Shown here one piece after another: positions 48,914 to 57,785 of a stretch of 64,000 nt of DNA (within the stretch, counting starts at the first letter, position 1; every line of letters begins with the position of its first letter). The stretch is from Ophioderma brevispina (taxonomy: Eukaryota; Echinodermata; Ophiuroidea; Amphilepidida; Ophiodermatidae). The notes beneath the pieces are model-generated. The model had not been told where the DNA came from, did no database searches, and worked only from the letters and a program-made list of their open reading frames with translations. Position numbers and translations under genes: made by a program. Location: assembly GCA_023653785.1 (NCBI GenBank), contig JAMKCH010044099.1:1-64000 (forward strand). Reading direction: 5' to 3'.

Positions 48914-49135
48914 AAGAGAGTGGTCATTATATACGCCGGGGGATGGAGGGTTTCAACTTATATCGGCAACATTTCCACATTCCCCTTCGCTAACATTTAA
49001 AAAAATCGCATTCACCCTGATTTTATGGGATTTCTCTGTTCAAAAGTTCATGCATCCCTCTCCATTACATTTTTCCGCATTTTCCCCTGAAATCATCCAT
49101 TCCCCTTGCACCGTCATAAATAACGACCCTCCCTA
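48914..49135. mobile_element. G-rich TIR MITE, copy 2
   Basis: Ends GGTCATTATATACGCCGGGG and cattccccttgcaccgtcataaataacgacc are imperfect inverted repeats homologous to 14495-14759. Confidence 0.5.
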
Positions 49136-49547
49136 ACCCCCCGCTGTAGCTTTCTCTTTAATTAGCGACGTTTTGGGGTCATTGAAATCCGAATAGGCAC
49201 CACCCTATGCGCCTTTGGTGCTAGGAAGGACTTTAACGGAAAAATTAATTACCCAGACACAAAGTACCGATGAGCCCAAAATAGTTTCCAAATACAGTAC
49301 CGGGGAATGTTACTGCTTGTAAACCACTACATCCAATGCCCGAAAGGATAAATTAAAAAAAAATCGCTCGAGGGAAGCAAAGGGGGAAAATTCAACTGCC
49401 CTGGTTTCAATCAACTTCCCTATAATCAACAGGCTGAGTTGTATAAACTGCGTCATGTATTGAGAGAACACGATCTTCCAATCTCACTCAAGAGATCTTC
49501 CCATCTCAAACAACAGTGCAAAAAGGCATTATTAATCGTAAAGAACT

Positions 49548-49640
49548 TTGCTTTTGATGGAAATCGAACCCAAAAACCTCCAGTGTAGATCGCTCAAACT
49601 TCTAAGACCTGCGTAGCACTGGTTAATTATACATGTTATA
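49548..49640 (-). repeat. tRNA-like fragment
   Basis: On the minus strand a B-box-like GGGTTCGATTTCC follows agtgctacgcaggtcttaga by a tRNA-like spacing. The A box is degenerate. Probably a tRNA pseudogene or the head of a SINE. Confidence 0.3.
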
Positions 49641-49647
49641 CAGGGCG

Positions 49648-51200
49648 TACCAGAAAAAACTTAATCCTGAAACAAAGGGTTAATTGGACGAAACTGTGTG
49701 CTGTATGACTATGATAATGATTTTACTAGAAAGTAGAAACAGTAAGCTTTCAATGACACCTTAAAGGTATTTCTCCAGGCATGCCTCATTGAAAACCATT
49801 GCTTTGAAAATGGCATGTCAAAATTCACTTGTGACATTAAAGCTGCTTGTGTGGTATGGAATGCTATTTTTGTTATTTATCTGGTGGAAACAGGTGGAAA
49901 GATTATGGTCAGATCAACTTTTATCATTGTTAAATTATGTAATAAGAATTTACTTGTGGAATGAGGGCAATATAATGGTAAATGCATTCACATTTCAACA
50001 TGCAACATGGTACAGCTTACAACTCAGCAAAATTGTGACAAAATTTCATGAAGCAAAGAGCCTACAAGCCACTCAAGATTCTTTTAGAGAGGCCTTTCCC
50101 GACAGGGATCCGCCGTCTAAGCTGACAATCTGGGCAAATGTGAAGAAATATCGAGATCATGGCACAAGATTTAATCGGAACAAGGGTCGCCCAGGGAGAA
50201 CTCGCGCAGTTAGAACTGACAACATCATTGTAGTTTTACGTCGATTACAAGAACATCCAAGAGAATCCACTGCAAGAAGAAATGACCTGGGATTCTCTCA
50301 TTTATCCTTCAACCGAATAACAAAAATGGACTTGATCTTCCATCCATACAGAACGCGCATTCGCCATCAACTTCAGCACGATGATTTCAGAAGGAGGCAA
50401 ACTTTTGCCGAGCGGCTATTGAATTGGGCATTTCACGTTTGGCGCGAAGCAGTTTTTTTTTATGAATGGTGAGGTTAACAACCACAACGTCATTGAGTAT
50501 CAACCAGCTGGGAACCCTCCAAGTTTCAATTTTGATACGAACATGAGTCGAGGGAAACTTACAGTCTGGATATTTCTGAGTTCTTATTGGGCCTTACTTT
50601 TTCGAACGAATTGCCAATGGGCAAGCTTATCTCCATATGATTAACTAAAATACTGTGCCTGAGCTTGAACTGCATTTCCTGCGGCGAAAAAATGGTGTCC
50701 TCCGCCATTAATGGTGGGCATAGGATGGTGCACCTGCCCACTGACTTATTGCTGTCAGAAATCGCCTACATGAACTTTTTGGGGACAGAGTTGTAGCCCT
50801 GAATCATGTTGTGGAATGGCCCGCCAGGTCACCCTATGACTTTTTCTTATGGGGATATTTGAAGAACAAAGTTTACACCAGTCCACCAGGTAAACTTTCA
50901 GGATTTGCGACCTCGCATTCAACATGAGGTGGAAGTCTTACGTGATGATACTGCAATGGTAAGACGGGCTGTGGCTGACATGCAACGTCGTTGCAGATGT
51001 TGTATCGAATGAGAGGGCGAACATGTTGAAGGTGTTGGTGCATAATTCAGATAAGTACTAAAAACATCAAATAATAATCTTGTTCACCATGCTCATTTTC
51101 AAAACTTTAACGTTAATTGTCAGAAGTTAGTTTTGAAATGCCATTTTCAATGGTGTTCAATGAGGCATGACTGGAAGTATGCCTCCAGATAGAATGACCT
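49648..51200 (+). mobile_element. Decayed mariner/Tc1-type transposon
   Basis: The left end is probably at ACAGGGCGTACCAGAAAAAA. An internal inverted pair (aggcatgcctcattga at about 49777; tcaatgaggcatgactgg at 51158) brackets the transposase remnant. No outer right terminus was found, so the element is probably 3'-truncated or the pair marks the true ends. Confidence 0.6.
49990..51050 (+). pseudogene. Mariner/Tc1 superfamily transposase remnant
   Basis: The helix-turn-helix part is clear: KFHEAKSLQATQDSFREAF, PPSKLTIWANVKKYRDHGT, NKGRPGRTRAVRTD, LQEHPRESTARRNDLGFSH and HQLQHDDFRRRQTFAERLLN, matching the N-terminal region of mariner-like transposases with a DUF4817-type domain. The catalytic part follows with frameshifts: GEVNNHN, KLTVW, DGAPAH (Asp at 50724), then EWPARSPYDFFLWGYLKNKV and MQRRCRCCIE. 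The stretch that should carry the third catalytic Asp (SPDLTP) is deleted, and a stop follows DGAPAH. Enzymatically dead. Confidence 0.8.
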
Positions 51201-51221
51201 TCAGATCACTTCAATATTCAA

Positions 51222-51360
51222 GACCATTTTATCTGTGTTTCTACGAATGCTGTGTACGTTATCATCTGCACTCGTTGTAATATTCTTTATGTGGGTGAGA
51301 CAGTCCGACGGTTAGCCGATCGTTTCACAGAGCATTTGTGCTCAATTCGTTGCAACTTTG
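51222..51360 (+). pseudogene. GIY-YIG endonuclease fragment (Penelope-like element)
   Basis: The frame DHFICVSTNAVYVIICTRC then NILYVGETVRRLADRFTEHL contains the GIY-YIG core (here VYV...LYVGET), the preceding C-x-x-C pair and the downstream R-x-x-x-R-x-x-E-H helix. This combination is characteristic of the C-terminal endonuclease of Penelope-like retroelements. No reverse transcriptase lies next to it; only this fragment remains. Confidence 0.65.
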
Positions 51361-52058
51361 AAGGGCTTTTCGGTTTTGCGACATTTTAGTTTTCCAAACT
51401 CTTGTTATATGTCATGAAATAATATCACGTTTACAACTTAACTAGTGCATTTTCAGACATTTTAAAGCCGTTTTTTCAGCCATGTTAAAAATAGTGCACC
51501 CAAGATTTTAAGAAATACGGCTGTCTAATAGTTAGTGATGTATAACGTTATTATGTAATCCAAGTACTCAAAAGTGGAAGACAAAAGTGAACAGAGTATG
51601 CCTGCAACGATGCAGAGTAAGATACTCAAAAATCTACTGACATACGATATGTCCCATGCTATGCTTCAAATGCGTTCAGTGCATTCAGCATTTATAGGAC
51701 AAAATATGCTACTAATCCCTAATATTGACACATTGGAGACAGACAGACACTTTCAAATGAGTCTATTTGCAGTCAATTATGTTTTACAAGCTAGCTGACT
51801 TGCTACTCCAAGTGACAGACTAATGCCACTTGGTAAATATTTTGTTTTACAAGATAATAAAAGAAAATATTTTTACAAATAAATTAGAGTAATTTTCATG
51901 CAAGTTAAGTAAGAAGTACCGTGTCATATGAAAGCACCAGGTGAGATTAAAGGTAATAGTTATAGTTCCCATCTATATCAAACTGCAGTCAACTTTTACT
52001 GCAATTCCCAGTCACATATACCCACACATACGCGCGCGCGCGGAAACACCCACACAAC

Positions 52059-52089
<31 letters not shown>

Positions 52090-52928
52090 CAACACACACA
52101 CACACACAACTGAATTGAAGACCATAATATTATCCATTGACCCCATAATATTTACAACTCTCTGACTCCACATCAAATTAATTTTGAAGGGCAGTTTTTG
52201 TATCATTCTTTTTGTACATGTAGTATATATCAATGAGGGCCTACAAAAGTAATCATTCTAAGAAAGTAACTGATGTGAAAAATCATCAAATTAAAATGTT
52301 TACTTTTCAAAAGTATTGGAATAAATGCGAAAAAATGAAATGGCAAAATGTCATAGTTTTCAATTTCTCTGTTTAAAAGTATGTCATAAAACAAAATCCC
52401 CGGATTTGCACATCATTAACTTCTCAAAAAGTTATACTTTACAAATTCTGCATTGATATTTCGGAAGTATGGCACAATACATTCGCATCCTTTGTAATTT
52501 GCATTATCCCTTTAACCCCCCCCCCCCGCACCACCACCACCTATGGTGCAATTTAACTGATTAACTCATTAAAGGACATAATTTGAGATAGCACTCTGAG
52601 TAACCAATCAAAATAGTGCTTCTATATCGCTATGTAAAACATACCACCATTCTTACAGTATCTCTGATTTGCTCATTACATGATATTTTAATTTTGGATT
52701 GGTTACTTTGAAGTTAAAACTTCAGAGTAACCAATCCAAATAGTGCTTTGATTACGATAGATAGTGCCTATCCTTAAAGGTGCAACAAGAAGTTTCAAGG
52801 CATCCATATTCTGTCATATGCAGTGGTTTCATATTGATTAGACACTCAATACATTTCTTACCTTTTATTTGGCTACAAAAATGTCTTAAAAGTGAAAACA
52901 TAAGCTGATTTTTATATGCTTATATAAT
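51361..52928. other. No gene recognised; includes CA-rich microsatellite
   Basis: CA repeat with CG and CCC interruptions at 52022-52109 and a C run at 52517-52527. Two aatccaaatagtgctt / aatcaaaatagtgctt phrases near 52607 and 52733 lie in a local direct repeat containing agagtaaccaatc. Confidence 0.5.
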
Positions 52929-53145
52929 CAGTGGCGTACCGACCGGGGGACAGGGAGGCAAGTTTCCCCTCTGGCTCAAAAAAGCGGGACGATATGGACC
53001 AAAATATGCATTTTCATCCCTCTTCTTCGGGGAATTTCGACCAATTTTAGACTAAATTTGGACAAAATGTAAGTAATTTTCGCGCGCTACGCGCGCATTT
53101 GATCAAGTTCAGACTTAATTGGAGCAAATCACCGGGACGAATTAC
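52929..53145. mobile_element. hAT-like MITE, truncated reverse copy
   Basis: Begins CAGTGGCGTACCGACCGGGG and follows the reverse complement of 23058-23330 closely (gcgggacgatatggaccaaaatatgcattttcatccc; cgcgcgctacgcgcgc). It stops at cgggacgaattac, where the CACTC-palindrome repeat begins, so the other terminus is lost. Confidence 0.75.
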
Positions 53146-53355
53146 TCTCTAAATGTAAAAAGAGTGAAAAAACGACTGATTCTTAATTCACTTGAAACAG
53201 TGTGAACCACTCAAAAATAGTTGCATGTGTTGGTTAATCCACTCCAAAAAGAGAGAATTCACTGAACTTTCACTCCAAAAAGAGTGAGAGTGAACACCAC
53301 TCTAAAATGTGTTGTCCTTCATTTGACTCTTTAAAGAGTGGACATTCACTCGTTT
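53146..53355. repeat. Cluster of CACTC(N)AAAAAGAGTG palindromes
   Basis: At least six short inverted modules such as cactccaaaaagagtg and gactctttaaagagtgg lie within about 200 bp. A related actc-rich element is at 56225-57785. Confidence 0.55.
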
Positions 53356-53805
53356 CAAGTGAAGTCAATCCGGGCAGTGCTTTGTTCGTTGCCCGGAGTT
53401 GACGTCACATGTCACCTCATCTATAGGAAATTAGAAATCTCACAATGTTTAAACAGATGATGATATTTTTGATAGAAAACTTTACATCAGTGCAAAAATC
53501 AGAATTTTCACATTTTTAGGGACACCTGTTATGTGAAATCTCTTGTTGCATCTCTAAAGGTGATTTTCTTGATTTTAGTGCCCTTTTTGTCAAATACAGA
53601 TTGTTACTAGCAAACGCGGTTGGTTCCAAAGGTGTGTCTTCAATTTCTAAGCAATATAGAACCCTTCTGCCATATATTCTGTTGTTAAATGACAAAATAT
53701 AAAATAAGTAGATATTTCCTATACAGAGAAAATGGAATCTGGACACACTGGTTACACTCATTCATATGGAAGTTCATTAACAGAAACAATATTGATGAAT
53801 ATGTG

Positions 53806-54036
53806 TCAATTTGACTGGTAATTTGGTCTCCAGCCATTCTTGAATTTAATGATTTTCAATTTATGTAGTGATCCAACACCAAGATCATCCAGAATTGTGT
53901 CGTCTAAACACACAAATATTTGACCATCAATTTGTGCTTCCAGGAAATTCTCCACCACGTTCTCTGGTATCTTCAACTTACGTAATGTCTGCGCTATTGC
54001 TTCCACACTCAAGTTGCACAAGTCTCTTGGGAATTC
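53806..54036 (-). CDS. SAM domain, C-terminal exon of GAREM (FAM59)-like adaptor
   Basis: After a phase 0 acceptor (attttag) the exon encodes 76 residues and a stop: EFPRDLCNLSVEAIAQTLRK, IPENVVENFLEAQIDGQIFV, DDTILDDLGVGSLHKLKII and KFKNGWRPNYQSN. This is a sterile alpha motif with the typical LS-x-E-x-x, E-x-x-I-D-G and terminal I-x-x-F-x-x-G-W-R-P pattern seen at the C-terminus of GAREM proteins, which act with Grb2 downstream of receptor tyrosine kinases. The short tail after the SAM fits a C-terminal position. Assignment to GAREM rests on the SAM plus the preceding Pro/Tyr-rich exon. Confidence 0.75.
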   Translation of the reverse strand, partial: EFPRDLCNLSVEAIAQTLRKLKIPENVVENFLEAQIDGQIFVCLDDTILDDLGVGSLHKLKIIKFKNGWRPNYQSN

Positions 54037-54242
54037 CTAAAATAATGCTAAAATTGTAAAACGATTATTAAATTGGATTCGGTTACATTCCTTACATTGA
54101 CGTTTAATGTTTCTTAATAAATAGAAATTTGGTAAGTTGGAAATTTTGGAGCAATTGATCCAATAAACAAATACTGTGGGGGAATTTTAATAATACCAAT
54201 TTTAATACATACAATTTTCTGAAATATTAATTAAACAATGTG

Positions 54243-54545
54243 TTACGTAATCATTACGTTTATTCTTAATAGAATAGATTCACTTGAATCTGCACATAGA
54301 TTGTTAATTAGTATACAGACTTCATGTACTAGCGGTTTCAGACTGTGACTTTTTATCCCGAGCGCTATACTGGATTTCAAAAAGTCAACTTTGGAATAAG
54401 GCGGTCCCGAGATGTTTGCAAACTTCATGTACTAGATATTTCAAAATTTCAACTTTTGAAATGGGTGGTCCTGAGAGGTATATAAATTCCATGGACCAGA
54501 GGTTTCAAACTGTTACCTAAGCGATTCTGAAAGGTTTTAAATTCA
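54243..54545. repeat. Minisatellite in GAREM-like intron
   Basis: Units of roughly 50-65 bp share acttcatgtactag, ggtttcaaactgt, caacttttg.aat and ggcggtcc.gagaggt phrases, repeated about four times with divergence. Confidence 0.5.
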
Positions 54546-54636
54546 TCCGTTCTCATGAAAACAATAGAAGCCGCCTTTTTTTCCTTATCCAGCGATGTCC
54601 GTTGCATATTTAACAAAAATACAGCCAGCAAGTTAC

Positions 54637-55314
54637 CTGTTCATTGGGTTCTTTTGGTAATGGCACTACCATTCCAACCTTTGGAGGATGTGAAAGTGGC
54701 GTTTCCTTATGGTGCTGAAATGGCTGCAGTTGATTTTGTAGGTACATCGACGATGGTTTTCCTAGAGGAATGGGAGATTCAGAAGTAGGAGAGCGATGGC
54801 GTGTGATATAGGATGGCGATTGTAATCCGATGTGAGGACTCCTTGCGGTGGATAAGCTGGCGTCATCATCCACCTGTTCGTAATCTGATTGATCATCACT
54901 GTCGTCTGCGATATCATCTTTGCTATCATAACCGCGACTTGGTGGTAATTCTGGAGGCATGAATGATCGACCAGGAGAAGCCGTGGGTGTCAAAGGTAGA
55001 GGTTTGACAGGGGCCGGTATCTTGGTGTCCAGAGGCATTGGGAGAGGGTCATCACGTCTACGTTGTTGAATTGGAGGTCGCTTCTTGCTTGCTTTCTTTT
55101 CAAAGTCAAAACTGTGATCCGCATAAGGATCCTCAGTGAGTTCGTCATCAGCAATGTCGCCAGATTCAAAGGACGGTTTTTTTCTTATAGATCCCTTAAG
55201 TTTCAGTAATTTGTTCAAATTCTTTTTTAAATTAATCCTCTTTTTAACACTGGGCGAAGTAGAACCAGAAGAGGCGTGAGCTATTGTCAGCGTGGAAGTA
55301 ACTGGTATATCGTC
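54637..55314 (-). CDS. GAREM-like proline/tyrosine-rich linker exon
   Basis: A 226-codon exon, phase 0-0, runs from DDIPVTSTLTIAHASS to KEPNEQ, with acceptor ttttag and donor gtaact. It is low-complexity and signalling-like: a basic block (KKRINLKKNLNKLLKLKGS), acidic blocks, DPYADHSF, a proline-rich segment (PAPVKPLPLTPTASPG, PPELPPSRGY) suited to SH3 binding, and SDYEQVDDD as a possible phosphotyrosine site. It splices in frame to the SAM exon. The length and composition fit the disordered middle of GAREM; the CABIT domain expected upstream is not visible in the window. Confidence 0.72.
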
Positions 55315-55704
55315 CTAAAACAGATCATACAACTTTATATCAATTCAAGACTACCAAATTATAAGTAGATCGAAATTTTAAGTTACTCATCTTTAATTAG
55401 CAATCTTTTAGTTAAAAGAATCGGTTCCCTCTCTTTATTCTATATTTGTATACAGAGTCAAGATTATAGCATTATTTTCTAAAATACCACCTACAGTGAC
55501 GTTGACTCTCACTGCAATTATGGAAGAATAAAATATTACAGTCTGATGGTGACATTAAAACGGATATCTTCTATTTACGAGAAGCTAACTACGAAAATAT
55601 AGGTCTTTCTCTGACATATTCCCAAACCTCACTACCATCACTTCTTTACCTTTATATCACCCGTCCTGACAGTTTTCATAAAGAAAATGAAAAAATGTAC
55701 ATAC

Positions 55705-55755
55705 CGTCGGTTCTTCAACCTGCTCGTAGTCTGATTCACTGTCTCTTTCCCATAG
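55705..55755 (-). CDS. Candidate upstream mini-exon of the GAREM-like gene
   Basis: The frame ERDSESDYEQVEEPT ends at a gtatgt donor in phase 0, matching the phase 0 acceptor at 55314. It repeats the SDYEQV motif found in the next exon. The 5' boundary is unclear: the frame closes at a stop at 55756-55758 and no strong acceptor is seen. A neighbouring frame is open further (TVRKSDYGKETVNQ), so an indel is possible. Confidence 0.4.
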
Positions 55756-56224
55756 TCAGATTTCCTCACTGTCAGAAAACGATGGGACTGATCACCAGGA
55801 TTAAATCCTAAAGTATTCAAATTGAATATAAGAGGATATAAGAGGAGGTATTACCGACAGTATCAGCAAAGACCGTACATTTGCCAATAATCATAAATAG
55901 CATTCTCCCTCGTGCAAGCACCTTTTGACAAAAAGTCCCATAGAGAGTCTTTCACCTCACTCATGCCTAAACAAAATGTGTTAGTTCCCGTAGTATTCCT
56001 CATTCAGATCAAATACCCGACCTCAAAGTACTTGTGCTATTCAAAGTGTGACCCATACTTTTATGCATGCATGTCGTTCTATAGATTTAGAAATTCTCCA
56101 GAAATTTGGAATGGACTTTACCATTCCCGGCAAGAGGCCGCTAATCCTGAACGGTGGAAGACCTCTACTACCTGCATGCGCCAATGGATAGTCCTTTGAG
56201 GAAAAAGTTAGTTCTTTTTCTAGT

Positions 56225-57785
56225 ACACTCTAAAAAGTTTGTTTACTCACCCGGAGTAAATAATGTTTTACTCTTATGGTATTTTAAAAGTACAGCCTCT
56301 TGTTGTTGGTCAACTTGACTCAGCAAAGGTTGAGTAGCAGTTTTCCTCTGCCTTGTAGTAACATTTACTCGTAAAGTCATATTTGACTCAACATTTGTTG
56401 ATAAATTTTACTCCGCTTTACTCAACAGTTAGCTGTGACTTTTTTTACTCAACATGGTGATAAAACTACTCATCCACAGGAGTAATATTTTTATACTGTA
56501 TTTGAAGATTTCCTTGCTCAACCGTGGTACATGTTTTTTGTAAAAAAAAAAAAAAAAAAAAAACTTACAAACTAATGTTGAGCACACTGTTTGTCTAACT
56601 GTTTTGTTGAGCAACATTAATTAATCAATTTGAATTTGAGTACGACTTGTGTGCAAGGTAACCGCAATTTTTTCATCCGACAGCTCCAGGTTTGCTCACC
56701 AGTTTGGAGCAAAATGTCTTGTTTCATACACTCGAATCTTCCAGATATTTTGACTTGATTTCTTTCTAGACTACTCTTTCAACACAAAAAGACCACAAGC
56801 AATATTGACTAACTGGTCTTTTTGTTTTTTGGTATTCTTGGTATTAAAGTAACACAAAATCTACAAGGACATATACTTGTTATATACCGTTTTTCTTCGA
56901 AGTCCCTGGTTGTTCAAAATCATGATATTTAGATGCACCTGCACGTCGTGTTTGTCGTGTATCGATGTACATGCCCAGTAACACTATAGGTGTCATTGTC
57001 AATTAATTCTAAATACATGCCGGTGTATGAAGTAATCATTGTCCTGCTTACTCTTAGTCCCGGGAACAATGGTGAACAATAGGGCAATCGATTCAGTTGA
57101 CTCTTACGCAACATTAGTTTCCCGCTTTTTCCGTTATCGTCTAGTGAACCCCGGACTATGGCTCCCGCCGGGAACTATATCTGCTTTCACACGCATAAAT
57201 ACACCTATGTTTACTGGGGCAATAGCGAATCCCCATACATAGCGCTCACAGTATTACATGCATCAAGTCACTCGGTGAAAGGTTGCCCAATTTTAAAAGC
57301 CTTGTACAGGTACCGTAAACATATTCCGTTTCCGCCGGAATCTCCCAATTTCACAATCATGACAAGTCCATTGCATCACCACAACATAATAATTATTATA
57401 TTATTAGTTTATTACAACTTTGGTTGGTGTAATATAGATGGCCAGCTATTCCAGCATTTCCGTGACACCCCAACTTGTCATCTGCCGTTGATATGTCCAC
57501 GGCAATTCTTGGACTGCACGTGCCTGGGTGTCGTCCAAACGTTGCTTAATCATACTCAACCACGGTGCAATTTCTGATCGCCACTGGGTCAAACGACTTT
57601 GTCACGCAAACGTTTTGTGTTATGATTTTCAAAACTGCTTTAGTCTCACATGTATTTCAGCCGGTTTGCTAGGGTGAAGAGTAAAGCGGAAATGTATGTT
57701 TTACTCCATGCTGATCAAATCTTGACTCAACTTTTTTACTCAACACGCTTTACTCACCGCAGTATTAGAAATAGTTTTGAGTGTA
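56225..57785. mobile_element. ACTC-rich TIR element carrying a nested 175-bp element
   Basis: The outer parts TACACTCTAAAAAGTTTG and agttttgagtgtaaa are inverted. Both flanks are rich in ttttactcaacat phrases on alternating strands. An A run lies at 56539-56562. Copy 5 of the 175-bp family is inserted at 57020-57194. No transposase was seen. Confidence 0.45.
57020..57194. mobile_element. 175-bp TIR family, copy 5
   Basis: The left end CCGGTGTATGAAGTAATCAT and the right end actatatctgctttcacacg, with the core gggcaatcgattcagttgac and cgcaacattagtttc. Its length equals that of copy 2. A further fragment (aacgaataaagcgtgaacctaatgt) is at about 57981-58005. Confidence 0.65.

Noticed and set aside
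54555..54788. Plus-strand open frame opposite the GAREM-like exon
   Set aside because: It is the complement of a well-supported coding exon with matching splice sites.
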